From positions 1 through 24,056 of the IMG/VR virus record IMGVR_UViG_3300043449_000237: 24,056 bases of DNA; one strand, 5' to 3'. Positions within the stretch are counted from its first letter, which is position 1; every line of letters begins with the position of its first letter. Below the pieces are notes generated by a model. The model had not been told where the DNA came from. It saw nothing but the letters and a program-made list of their open reading frames with translations, and made no database searches. The DNA is from a virus. Made by a program: the position numbers and the translations under genes. Shown in pieces: positions 15,254-23,863 of the stretch.

Positions 15254-17184
15254 TGGCACAAGAACTTCAAGCTGAAGGTGACGGCATGTTTATTGGCTTT
15301 GCCAGTAGGCTTGACCCTGCCAACTTGAAGCCCGGCATGCTACAGGCGAGCTTTAACACTCGTTTGCAGCGCGGCATTGCCCAGCCTCGAAAAGGCACAA
15401 AAAGGCTCACTGAGAATGACTTGATCGAGTTAACGATGGTTGGCTCGGGCTTGTACGTCGATGGCTCGGGGCGCGACAACATTGTGCTGGTTTTCACCGA
15501 CAGGATGTACCTATACAAGCCGGCACAGGGACCAGATCTTGAAGACTTGTTTGGGCCATACGAGTTTCCAGAGGGAAGGACAATCGAGGAGGGTGGCATT
15601 TGCGACGTAGTCACGGCACTCAATAAGATCTACATCTTCCGTGGGAAGTACGACAAGACGACGTTTGCCGCAACCGAGTCTAACCCTGACATTCTCGACA
15701 ACGCCACTGGCACAATCACGATTACGACCACACAGCCGCATGGGTATGCCACGGGCGACGAGGTCACCATCGGGCGCACAGACGGCTCAGACACGGCAGG
15801 ACAGGCTGTCACTGGCAGTTACGTCATCACGGTGACCGGCGCGAACAGCTTTACGTTTGAGTACGAGAACAACACCGGGGTCACTTACGCTACGCGGACC
15901 ACGCAGGCAGGCTGGACGGCTAGGCGCGGGAAGCCGCCGCTAATCTGGCAGGATGACCTGACGCCGATGACCTTTGCCCAGCAGAAGTTTGTCATCGATG
16001 GCACCACGGTAACTGGCGTCACCCAGTCCGTACCCTGCGCTGACTTTGGACTGTACTTCCAGAACCGGCTTATTCTTAAGTTTGGCGACTACCAGATGTT
16101 AGTCAGTGACATCTTAAGCGAGCAGTGCGACACGACGTTAAACAACTTTGTGGTCAACACTGGCGGGAACGACTCGATTGTAGGGGTGCTGCCGTGGGTG
16201 CAGGACCAGTTCTTGGTCTTTATGACCAACAGCATCTATGTTGTTTACGTCGAGACTGACAACTTTACCGCTGACTCGCCCCCAGGGGCGCAGAGCAGCA
16301 CGACAGTGGTGACAACCGAAATTGGCTGCTTGGCTAGACGGTCTATCGTCGCAGCCGGTCAGTTCGTGTTCTTCCTCTCAGCTAACGGCGTCCATATGCT
16401 GACGCCACAGCTTGATTTGAAGCTACTAGGCAACACGCTGCCACTGAGCGAACCGATTGCGGACTTCTTTGACAGCGTTAACTACAACGCCGTTCAAAAC
16501 TCGGTAGCGACCTACTATAACAATCGTTTCTACATTGCGATGCCCACTGGCACTGCAACGAGGAACGACAGGATTCTGGTCTACAACACGCTGAACCAAG
16601 CGTGGGAGTCGATTGACTATTATCCGACTGGGTTGTTCTCAGACAACTTGATCCTCTCAGCGTATATCAATCAACGCCGGTTGATGATGATCACCAACTT
16701 TGCTGGGGAAAACGAGTTTGGCGGCGTTTATTTGACCGAGGAGCAAACTGAGGGTGACCAGTTTAACACGTCCAACGCTACGCCCATTCTGCCGTTTAAC
16801 CTGTTCCCGCAGTCCACGCAGCAGGTTGAGTCTACATTGTATCCCGGCATACCCAACTTCACGCACATTCCGGCCTCTGTAAAGACTCGGGAATACACGT
16901 TTGGCGGGACTTCCGAGAAGCGGTACAGCAGGGGCGAGTTCAGCTTCAACAACGTGCAAAATGACTTTGTGCAGATTGACACGACGACTTACGACCCGGA
17001 TGCCACCGAGACGGTGCTTGAGTACAGCTTCAGCGGCACTACAGACGGGACGCTACGCCCGCGGATAGCAGCTCGGGGAACGTCGATTGCGTGTACCATA
17101 AGTTTCGTTATTGGAAGACCATCCTTGAAAAGTACGGCTGTTTATGCTATAGCAGCCAGCAGACCAATGATTTCGCAAGAATAA
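15253..17184 (+). CDS. Tail nozzle/stabilisation protein, beta-propeller-like (643 aa)
   Basis: The sequence has repeated short beta segments of the kind seen in podovirus tail nozzle or stabilisation proteins, for example YVDGSGRDNIVLVFTDRMYL, IYIFRGKYD, FGLYFQNRLILKFGDY, VQDQFLVFMTNSIYVV, GQFVFFLSANGVHML and YYNNRFYIAMP. These suggest propeller blades. Residues about 143-230 interrupt this with a Gly/Thr-rich domain (TTTQPHGYATGDEVTIGR, then GANSFTFEY), a module often inserted in phage tail proteins. Near the end, RPRIAARGTSIACTISF and GRPSLKSTAVYA fit the usual last strand. The protein would close the tail tube and hold DNA until ejection. It starts at a TAATG overlap and ends four bases before the collar fibre gene. 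No frameshift is needed. Confidence 0.75.
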   Translation: MAQELQAEGDGMFIGFASRLDPANLKPGMLQASFNTRLQRGIAQPRKGTKRLTENDLIELTMVGSGLYVDGSGRDNIVLVFTDRMYLYKPAQGPDLEDLFGPYEFPEGRTIEEGGICDVVTALNKIYIFRGKYDKTTFAATESNPDILDNATGTITITTTQPHGYATGDEVTIGRTDGSDTAGQAVTGSYVITVTGANSFTFEYENNTGVTYATRTTQAGWTARRGKPPLIWQDDLTPMTFAQQKFVIDGTTVTGVTQSVPCADFGLYFQNRLILKFGDYQMLVSDILSEQCDTTLNNFVVNTGGNDSIVGVLPWVQDQFLVFMTNSIYVVYVETDNFTADSPPGAQSSTTVVTTEIGCLARRSIVAAGQFVFFLSANGVHMLTPQLDLKLLGNTLPLSEPIADFFDSVNYNAVQNSVATYYNNRFYIAMPTGTATRNDRILVYNTLNQAWESIDYYPTGLFSDNLILSAYINQRRLMMITNFAGENEFGGVYLTEEQTEGDQFNTSNATPILPFNLFPQSTQQVESTLYPGIPNFTHIPASVKTREYTFGGTSEKRYSRGEFSFNNVQNDFVQIDTTTYDPDATETVLEYSFSGTTDGTLRPRIAARGTSIACTISFVIGRPSLKSTAVYAIAASRPMISQE

Positions 17185-17188
17185 CTTT

Positions 17189-17932
17189 ATGCCAGTTCAA
17201 CAGATTCAAAAAGGCACAAACTACGCGGATTTCCCGGGTGCAAACTCGCAGGTTACCGCAACGAACCTCAACAACCACGTTGATAACGCCGAACTGTTGC
17301 CTGGAGCCATCTTGGCGCAGCCTACCGCCACGCCTGAAGAGGCGGATTATATCCTAGCGGAACAGTCTGGGTCGCTTGTTAAGTATACCATTGAGTCTGT
17401 TAAGACTCTGTTTTCCTCGCTTGTAGACGGTTTCTTGCAGACCACCGGCGGCACCATGACAGGTGCGCTCATTCTTAACAACAGCAACCCAGCCACGGCG
17501 GCTACAGCAGCCAGTAAAGGGTACGTTGATGCTACAGTAGGGGCATCTATCCTGCCGGGGCAGATTGTCATGTGGGGCACGTCTACGCCTCCGGCAGGCT
17601 GGCTTGAAATGAACGGACAATCCACGGCTGGCTATCCCAACCTTATCGCGTTATTTGGCACCAACCTTCCCGATTTACGAGGTGAGTTTGTCCGTGGGTG
17701 GAGTAACGACCGTACTACGGTGGATTATCCTCGGCAGATTCTGTCTGCTCAAGCGCAGGACGTTCAACCGCACACGCACAGTTATACTGTGACAGGCTCT
17801 GTAACATCTGGAAGCCAAGGCGGCACAGCCTCTGGACTTATTCCAAGTTCATCCGGTTCCACCACAGGTTCCACCGGCACCACCGAAACCCGTCCACGCA
17901 ATGTGGCGCTGATGTTCATCGTCAAAACCTAA
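17189..17932 (+). CDS. Tail fibre with phage tail-collar domain (247 aa)
   Basis: The C-terminal part (residues about 123-247) is a phage tail collar domain: LPGQIVMWGTSTPPAGW, EMNGQS, LPDLRGEFVRGWSND, an H-x-H pair in QPHTHSYT, and the terminal ETRPRNVALMFIVKT. These are the standard landmarks. Residues 1-60 (QKGTNYADFPGA, NLNNHVDNAELL, PGAILAQP) form an attachment module often seen in environmental phages. Residues 75-115 include TTGGTMTGALILNN and ATAASKGYVDA, common fibre linkers. A Ser/Gly/Thr-rich loop (about 205-232) lies inside the collar part. The protein probably forms a short fibre or tip. It starts four bases after the nozzle stop (TAACTTTATG). Confidence 0.88.
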   Translation: MPVQQIQKGTNYADFPGANSQVTATNLNNHVDNAELLPGAILAQPTATPEEADYILAEQSGSLVKYTIESVKTLFSSLVDGFLQTTGGTMTGALILNNSNPATAATAASKGYVDATVGASILPGQIVMWGTSTPPAGWLEMNGQSTAGYPNLIALFGTNLPDLRGEFVRGWSNDRTTVDYPRQILSAQAQDVQPHTHSYTVTGSVTSGSQGGTASGLIPSSSGSTTGSTGTTETRPRNVALMFIVKT

Positions 17933-18330
17933 TGACCGTCAACGAATGGGAACAACTTGTCGATACGCTATATGAACAGTGCCGAAACCATTTACAGCTT
18001 CTGGGACAGGTATCCCGAAATGACGTTGATGGCTACCTTAGTTTTTACGGCGTCCATGACAGTATTTATGTGGCTTGCCGCGACGGCGTCATCACCGGCA
18101 TCTCGACTACACATCCGGGCGTTAGCGATTTTAATTGGAAGTGGCGCAGGCAGGACGGCCTCTGGACAATTCATATGGCTTGGGCAAGCGAGCCGGCAGC
18201 AGTCGCAGACATGTTCAACCAGTTCTTTGCACGCAAATCACCGATCACACAAGTGTGGGCATGGAGACACGATCATGCCGTCCCAATTACCCCTAAGAAA
18301 CTAGAAAGACTTTTATATGGGAGGAAGTAA
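17932..18330 (+). CDS. Hypothetical protein, possible internal virion protein A analogue (132 aa)
   Basis: I do not recognise the family with certainty. The compact sequence has a beta-rich centre (YGVHDSIYVACRDGVITGIS), then FNWKWRRQDGLWTIHMAWA and a C-terminal helix with ITPKKLERLLYGRK. Its size, and its place just before the long internal proteins, resemble the small acetyltransferase-fold protein at the start of the core cluster in T7-like phages (gp13, about 138 aa). That similarity is an impression, not an alignment. The start overlaps the collar gene (TAATG), and the 3' end overlaps the next gene by 14 bases. Confidence 0.6.
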   Translation: MTVNEWEQLVDTLYEQCRNHLQLLGQVSRNDVDGYLSFYGVHDSIYVACRDGVITGISTTHPGVSDFNWKWRRQDGLWTIHMAWASEPAAVADMFNQFFARKSPITQVWAWRHDHAVPITPKKLERLLYGRK

Positions 18331-19405
18331 AACCCAAGTTGTACAACCACCAGCGGCTCCTAATTACCAAGAGTCGATGCGATCCATTCTGCAAGCGCAG
18401 GTGGAGATGGCTCCACAGGTGTACGCTAGTGAGGAGATCTATCAGCCTAAGTATCAAGCTCTTCAAGACCGGATTGCCAAGCAGGCTGCTGAAAGCCAGA
18501 TTGCCCTGTATCGTGGTCTTCAGCCGTCTTACTCTGCGCTAGAAGAGCAGTACATGAAAGACCAGCAGGCGGCGCAGTTGCGCGGCTTGCAGGAGCGTGC
18601 GCCAGGGTACGTTCAAGCGTTTCAAGAAGCTCAAGGTGTTGGCGGGATCAACCAAGCTCTCCAGCAGTACACCCAGCAGAAGCTCGGCGCATTACAGGCC
18701 GACGGCACGATGTTGTCCCCGCAAGAACAACGCGCCATCGAGCAGCAGACCCGTGCAGGCTTTGCGGCTCGGGGAACGGCGCTTGGCGGGCAGTCCAACC
18801 TTGCCGAGGTGCTCAACCGCTACAACGCTCGTCAGGCTCGGGAACAGCAGCTTGTCGCTCTTGGCACTGGCCTCGGCGGTTACTTCGCACAACAGTCTGC
18901 GCCTGCACTGACTTCGTTCTACCAACAGCCGATGTACGCAGGTTCATTCGGTGGTCAGGCCGCACAGAACGCGATGATGGCGCAGCAGCAGGCTGGTCCA
19001 CAGTACTTCAACCCAGAGTCACCTACCGGCATGGGCTCGATCTACGGTGCATACAACGCGCAGATGCAGCTTGCGGCTGGCTCGCAACAGGCTGCTGCGG
19101 CAAGAAGTGCTGGACGGCAGGGAATGCTTGGGTCGCTGGGCGGCGCAGGGATTGGTGCGGCTGGGATGCTTGGGGCCGCTAAAATTGCTGGTCCGGCATT
19201 GTTTATGTGCTGGGTAGCCCGTGAGGTCTATGGCAACACTAACCCAGACTGGCTAACCTTCCGCGAGTGGATGTTGAACGAAGCTCCAAGCTGGCTCAGG
19301 GCCGTGTACATTAAGTACGGTGAATGGTTTGCGGGCTTTATTAAAGATAAACCTCGCGTAAAATGGTTTATCAAGTTGTGGATGGACTCAAAGATTAAAC
19401 GGTAA
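18317..19405 (+). CDS. Putative internal virion/ejection protein with CWVAREVYG C-terminal domain (362 aa)
   Basis: The first 260 residues are Gln/Ala-rich and helical (SILQAQVEMAPQVYASEE, ALQDRIAKQAAESQ, RAIEQQTRAGFAARG). A glycine-rich hydrophobic stretch (about 265-297, GMLGSLGGAGIGAAGMLGA) could cross or destabilise a membrane. From residue 298 a distinct domain begins: CWVAREVYG, WLTFREWMLNEAPSWL and a basic aromatic end. I know this short C-terminal domain from many environmental phage proteins, function unknown. Such a profile fits proteins carried inside the head and ejected with DNA. It starts inside the preceding gene (14-base overlap). The GGAGG just after the ATG (18321-18325) lies inside the coding region and is not its ribosome site. 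Confidence 0.68.
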   Translation: MGGSKTQVVQPPAAPNYQESMRSILQAQVEMAPQVYASEEIYQPKYQALQDRIAKQAAESQIALYRGLQPSYSALEEQYMKDQQAAQLRGLQERAPGYVQAFQEAQGVGGINQALQQYTQQKLGALQADGTMLSPQEQRAIEQQTRAGFAARGTALGGQSNLAEVLNRYNARQAREQQLVALGTGLGGYFAQQSAPALTSFYQQPMYAGSFGGQAAQNAMMAQQQAGPQYFNPESPTGMGSIYGAYNAQMQLAAGSQQAAAARSAGRQGMLGSLGGAGIGAAGMLGAAKIAGPALFMCWVAREVYGNTNPDWLTFREWMLNEAPSWLRAVYIKYGEWFAGFIKDKPRVKWFIKLWMDSKIKR

Positions 19406-19410
19406 CTCTT

Positions 19411-20082
19411 ATGGCAAGACCTCGTGAACTTTACAGTGGAGCAGCTCCTCAAGCGATGACCATGATGGGCGCTGGAATCGCAGACGCTTACGCTAATGTG
19501 GGCAGGATCGAAGGGCAGGGCATGCAGGCGTTGGGCCAGGGTATCGCGCAGGGGATTACGAGTGCGGCGTCGTCAGTGGCAAGCTACATGAAGGAGGCGA
19601 AGCAGCTTGAGGCGCAGAATAAGTCCTACGAGAACTTCCTCAACAACAAGGTTGGGCAATCAATGCTTGGTTACACGCCACAGGATTCACAGCAACTCAT
19701 TGAGCAAGCAAAAAAGATTTCCCTTGAGGGCGGCATTCGCGCAGGCAACGACTTCCTCAACTTGGCCGTTGGCGGAAGGTTGCAACAGCAGAATAAGTTG
19801 CAGCTGGTTAAAGAAGAGGCTGCTGGTAGGGCTTTGGTTGCACAAAAGCCGCCACTAGACTTGAGTGGAGTTGGTGCAGCACTTGATTCCATATGGAATC
19901 CTAAATCAACAGGATCGCAAACTTCCGCAGCGGCTGGGCAAGTAGATCAATCAATGCAAGGACAGGACACCACGCAGCCCGCAACAGATCTTGCGGATTT
20001 TATAAGACGGCGTCTTGGCTACATCCCCAGCGTAATTCCACCTGCGCTGATGGCTGAATACAATGCACTAACAGGTCGATAA
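19411..20082 (+). CDS. Putative internal virion protein (223 aa)
   Basis: This is an Ala/Gln/Gly-rich protein with an N-terminal Gly/Met/Ala segment (MTMMGAGIADAYANVGRIEG, MQALGQGIAQGITSAAS), then a helical charged middle (YMKEAKQLEAQNKSYENFL), a polar Ser/Gln/Thr linker (about 170-195) and a short ordered C-terminus (FIRRRLGYIPSVIPPALM). I recognise no named family. The pattern and place in a row of similar genes suggest part of the ejection apparatus. It starts in the context TAACTCTTATG, with no Shine-Dalgarno site. Confidence 0.62.
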   Translation: MARPRELYSGAAPQAMTMMGAGIADAYANVGRIEGQGMQALGQGIAQGITSAASSVASYMKEAKQLEAQNKSYENFLNNKVGQSMLGYTPQDSQQLIEQAKKISLEGGIRAGNDFLNLAVGGRLQQQNKLQLVKEEAAGRALVAQKPPLDLSGVGAALDSIWNPKSTGSQTSAAAGQVDQSMQGQDTTQPATDLADFIRRRLGYIPSVIPPALMAEYNALTGR

Positions 20083-20085
20083 CAT

Positions 20086-21402
20086 ATGGCTTTTCGAGAT
20101 ATTCTTCCATATAGAATGCAGGGTGACATCGCTTATGGCGATTACATGAATGCAGAGGCCGATATCAACCGCTTACAGGGGTTGAATCAAAACCTTGCTG
20201 CTTACCGTGAAGCACTGCAACAAGCCCAGCAGGCAAAGTTTACAGCCGGGGAAGAATACCTTGCTGCAATAAACGCACAAAGAGCCAAGGCAGGACAAGA
20301 GCCGTTTACTGGATGGCCAGAAGAAGCTATGGGTGGACGCAGGGTGTTGCCGGCAGTAGATCGCATGGGCTATCCACTTACGCCTCAAGAGGAGGCCATG
20401 TACGCACAGGCATCCCCGCGCCGTGTTGTTCCATTAACTCCGGCAGAAACGGCAGTATCTCAGCCTGCTGTACGTCCAGATGTTGTCGATACAAGTTACA
20501 GCGGCTCAGGCGCAGACTTTGGCGCAGAAGAACCAGCGCAAGCAGCTCCAAGTCGTGTTGTGGAATTAACTCCACAAGAACGAGCGGCATTTGATGCGCG
20601 TCGCAATTCCGCACAGCAAGAGGCAGCGCCAATGTATCCTGAGCGCGAACACGAGCTTCGCAGGCAAGATTTGCGAGCAAAGGTATTGGCTACAAATCAA
20701 TTAATGGATTCATTGATTGCAAAAAATCGCGATTACGCTGAAACAATACGCTCTAGTTTTAAAAGCAAACTTGATGCATTGGTTGACCCTGAGCAACTTA
20801 AATCATTTGATGAAAGCAATGCCGCAAAATCAGTATGGGCAGAATTGCCATCTTTAAGAAAAGAACGAGATTTTGTTAAGACTATTCGAGAAGATATATT
20901 ACAGGCAGAAAAAATACAAAAGGACGACCCGACTAATAAGGCTCGTCTTGTTATTTCATTGCAAACAATTCTTCCAAAAATGATTCAATCTGCCGCTTCT
21001 GGTGGGTCTGATGCAGTGCAGATGCAGGAGTTTATGAAACTTGCTCCAGAACTTGTTAGTGGATATGCGGAATATGCTGCATCAATTGGAAAAGATCCGC
21101 TTTCAAGTGGCACTTATTATCAATGGCTAAACTCTAGCCAATTTAAAAAAACAGCAGATCCAGAGGCTTTTATTCAAAAGGTAAAAGAAAAGTATAACGT
21201 AATTGCTTCTGCTAGAAATAGTGTTGTTGAAGAGTTTGAAAACAGGACATCTCCAGAGTGGTTTAAAAAAACTGGGGTTAAAATGTTGCCAATCTTTAAA
21301 TCGGATGTTGAATCTGAGGTTGTAAGGCCGCCAGTTAAAACTACAGCTCAGGGTCAAAACGTAATGCAACCACCAGCCGGCGCTGTACGGAGGATTAGAT
21401 AA
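20086..21402 (+). CDS. Putative internal virion or structural protein (438 aa)
   Basis: The N-terminal 100 residues are helical and Gln/Ala-rich (LNQNLAAYREALQQAQQAKF). A proline-rich, disordered-looking middle (about 100-185) has two related short segments, RRVVPLTPAE and SRVVELTPQE. The C-terminal 250 residues are charged helices (KERDFVKTIREDILQAEKI, QKVKEKYNVIASARNSVV). No family is recognised. Base composition drops strongly inside the gene: 31 of 60 G/C at 20521-20580 but 18 of 60 at 21181-21240, with AAA/GAA/TTT-rich codons. The C-terminal part may therefore come from a different source than the N-terminal part. The stop shares its last A with the ATG of the next gene (TAATG). Confidence 0.62.
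   Translation: MAFRDILPYRMQGDIAYGDYMNAEADINRLQGLNQNLAAYREALQQAQQAKFTAGEEYLAAINAQRAKAGQEPFTGWPEEAMGGRRVLPAVDRMGYPLTPQEEAMYAQASPRRVVPLTPAETAVSQPAVRPDVVDTSYSGSGADFGAEEPAQAAPSRVVELTPQERAAFDARRNSAQQEAAPMYPEREHELRRQDLRAKVLATNQLMDSLIAKNRDYAETIRSSFKSKLDALVDPEQLKSFDESNAAKSVWAELPSLRKERDFVKTIREDILQAEKIQKDDPTNKARLVISLQTILPKMIQSAASGGSDAVQMQEFMKLAPELVSGYAEYAASIGKDPLSSGTYYQWLNSSQFKKTADPEAFIQKVKEKYNVIASARNSVVEEFENRTSPEWFKKTGVKMLPIFKSDVESEVVRPPVKTTAQGQNVMQPPAGAVRRIR
21389..21394 (+). promoter_or_regulatory. Canonical Shine-Dalgarno (GGAGGA) for the 819-aa gene
   Basis: GGAGGA lies seven bases upstream of ATG 21402. It is the only strong Shine-Dalgarno match I see in front of any start in this window. It also encodes Arg codons of the preceding protein, so chance cannot be excluded. 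Confidence 0.5.
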
Positions 21403-23861
21403 TGCCAACATTTGAAGTTGATGTAGCTGGAGCAACTTACGAAGTTGATGCTCCTGACGAAAACACAGCTTACCAGTGGGCTGTATCTGAGCATCAAGCC
21501 CAAGGAACCCAACAGCCCGCTGAAGATGCTGGACTGCTTGCGCGTATCTCCGAGTCAATCACAGGCAAGGCACGCAGTACGCCGGAGATTGAAGCACTTC
21601 CAGACTGGCGCGGCAATATGCCGGAGTTTTCGTTGTCACAGGGTATACCAGCCCTAAAGACGGCGTTTGGCACTGTGTTTACTGATCCAGATGAAACCGC
21701 CAAGATCATCAAGTCAAACTTTCCAGACATTCAAGTAAAGCAAGACTCTAAAGGAAATTACATTTTTAAGTCTGCAATTGATGAGAAGGAATACGCTTTA
21801 AAACCTGGCTTTCGAGGCAGCGATATTCCTAGGGCTATAGCTGGAACCTTGTTGTCGCTCCCAGCCGCTCGCGCAACCAGCGTTCTTGGTGTAGCAAGTG
21901 CGGCTGGATTAACTCAAGCAGGCATCGAGGCAACTCAAGCTGCAACTGGTGGCGAGTTTGATGCTTCCGAGATTCCAACTGCCGCAGCATTTGGTGGCGC
22001 AACTCAAGCGGCATTCAAGATTCTTGGCACAGCCATTCCGGGTGCAAAACGGATGTTTCAAGGTAAGTCGTTTATTCCTGAAGACATTGCCGCATCAGTG
22101 CCGGAAGTAGCGCCAGAAGTGGCAGCTAAAGACTTGCGTTCAATTATCGATAAGGCAACCGGCAGCGGGTTGGGCGCAACAAAAGCACAGATAGAGCTGG
22201 CACAGCTTGCCAAGGTTAATCCAGAGGCGCTTGCTATAGCGCAAGATCTTGGCATTGAAGTGCCGATTGATGTGCTCAGCGACAACCCGCAGATGAAAGC
22301 CATCGTTGGCACTTCTCGCGGAATTGCCGGCTCGGAAGCTGAAGCTGGATGGAGAACGCAACAAGCTCAGTTTGTGCAGCAAGCTGACGACTTGATGGAC
22401 AGAATCGGCGCAAACAAAAGCCTTTCAGAAGTATCGGATGACGTTAAGGCGGCTCTTAAAAAGACTAGGGACGAAATGGACAGCGTCACTGAACAGTCTT
22501 ACGAGAGAATAAATGAACTGATTCCTAAGACAACGGTTATTTCTGGCAAGGAAGCTCCCGGTCTTCCTAATCTTAAAAGGCTTCTTGATGACACGCTGAA
22601 AGATGTAGGCGGCACGGAGGCGATGACCGCCCAAGAGAGAAGCCTGTATAACATGGTTAAGAATGAGACCATGACGTATGGCAGGTTTGTGCGCGAGAAA
22701 CGCGACATTCGGGCGGCTCTAAGCGGAAAGCAGAATGCTTATGGCAGCTTAGATTCCAAGATTTTAAGCGACCTGTACAACGCGCTTACCTTGGATCAGT
22801 TAAACGCAGTTGAACAACTTGCGGGAACTGCTGCAAAAGATGATTTGCTTGCCGCAAACGCGATGTACGCAAAGCAGAAAAGCCTGGAACGTACAATTGT
22901 TGATGCCTTTGGCAAAGACACAGAAGGAAGCATTGCTGGCCTAATTCGCCAGTCGATCACAAAGACCGGCAAGGGAAGCTCAGAGGCTTTAACAAAACTG
23001 CTTAAAGTTGTGCCGCAAGACTTGCAGAAGAATACGTTGCTTACGGCTATATCGGATTTAGCAACAGAGGCGCGAGCAGAGTTTGGAGGACAGTTTAGCT
23101 TTGCAAGGTTTAGGGCGCTGTATGACGGCATTCAAAAGGAAAAGCCGTTGATGGCTCAGATTGAAGGCGTGATTGGACCAGAAGCCGTCAAGGCACTCAA
23201 GGGGCTGCATGAGATTTCAAAGCGAGTCACGGAGGCCCGCGCTCTTGTAAGCTCCACTGGCAAGGCAAATCAAGCGTTGATTCAAGAACTCAGAGCGCAG
23301 ACGCTTACTGACCGCATTTTGAATCCAGCAACCGGCGCTGCCATTGGCGCATCAATTGGCGGCGCACCAGGCGCATGGGCTGGATCTAAATTGTTCTCTG
23401 CTATCGGAGGAAGCAAGGATCGCATTGCGGCAACTGGAAAGCTGTTTATGAGTCCAGAGTTCCAGAAACTGGCTTCTGATGCCGCGTCAAAGTCAACAGT
23501 TCCAAACTCCAGCATTTCAGCAGTAGCAAGATCGAGTGCATTTAAGAAATACGCTGCACTAATGAAGCTGCCATATGAGCCAAGCAAGGCAGAGCGTTGG
23601 CTTAAAGCGGCTCTCATGTCGCCATATGACATGGCGCAACCACAGTCCGCATTTGAGCCAAGTCGCGTAGTTGCTGAGATTCTACCAAATGCCTCGATAA
23701 AGTCTGATCCTGCAACCAAGTTTAAGATCCTGCAAAAGCCCGGAGGAAATTATCGGTTGCTTGCACCAGATGGCACAATCAGTGTTTTTGCTACTGAAAC
23801 TGAAGCGATCAAAGCTGCAAACAAGCAACTCAAAAGGCTTAACGCAGCACCTGTTAAATAA
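21402..23861 (+). CDS. Large putative DNA-ejection/internal virion protein (819 aa)
   Basis: The protein opens with a small module (FEVDVAGATYEVDAPDENTA, then YQWAVSEHQ) that recurs at the N-termini of phage virion proteins. Residues about 146-176 form an Ala/Leu-rich hydrophobic stretch. The middle 450 residues are charged helices (VKAALKKTRDEMDSVTEQSY, VREKRDIRAALSGK). Residues about 643-668 are Gly/Ala-rich (ATGAAIGASIGGAPGAWAG), a possible membrane-active helix. The C-terminus (GGNYRLLAPDGTISVFATET, then AIKAANKQL) resembles another short module found in such proteins. No lytic transglycosylase or peptidase motif is visible. Size and position at the end of the core cluster fit the largest ejected protein. 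It has the only good Shine-Dalgarno site in the window. Confidence 0.68.
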   Translation: MPTFEVDVAGATYEVDAPDENTAYQWAVSEHQAQGTQQPAEDAGLLARISESITGKARSTPEIEALPDWRGNMPEFSLSQGIPALKTAFGTVFTDPDETAKIIKSNFPDIQVKQDSKGNYIFKSAIDEKEYALKPGFRGSDIPRAIAGTLLSLPAARATSVLGVASAAGLTQAGIEATQAATGGEFDASEIPTAAAFGGATQAAFKILGTAIPGAKRMFQGKSFIPEDIAASVPEVAPEVAAKDLRSIIDKATGSGLGATKAQIELAQLAKVNPEALAIAQDLGIEVPIDVLSDNPQMKAIVGTSRGIAGSEAEAGWRTQQAQFVQQADDLMDRIGANKSLSEVSDDVKAALKKTRDEMDSVTEQSYERINELIPKTTVISGKEAPGLPNLKRLLDDTLKDVGGTEAMTAQERSLYNMVKNETMTYGRFVREKRDIRAALSGKQNAYGSLDSKILSDLYNALTLDQLNAVEQLAGTAAKDDLLAANAMYAKQKSLERTIVDAFGKDTEGSIAGLIRQSITKTGKGSSEALTKLLKVVPQDLQKNTLLTAISDLATEARAEFGGQFSFARFRALYDGIQKEKPLMAQIEGVIGPEAVKALKGLHEISKRVTEARALVSSTGKANQALIQELRAQTLTDRILNPATGAAIGASIGGAPGAWAGSKLFSAIGGSKDRIAATGKLFMSPEFQKLASDAASKSTVPNSSISAVARSSAFKKYAALMKLPYEPSKAERWLKAALMSPYDMAQPQSAFEPSRVVAEILPNASIKSDPATKFKILQKPGGNYRLLAPDGTISVFATETEAIKAANKQLKRLNAAPVK

Positions 23862-23863
23862 CT

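Noticed and set aside
17091-17357. Frame crossing the nozzle end, considered as sign of a frameshift in the nozzle C-terminus
   Set aside because: The annotated frame ends with the expected GRPSLKSTAVYA-type strand and stops four bases before the next gene, so no frameshift is needed.
18321-18325. GGAGG as a ribosome binding site
   Set aside because: It lies just downstream of ATG 18317 inside the gene, with no suitable in-frame start behind it.
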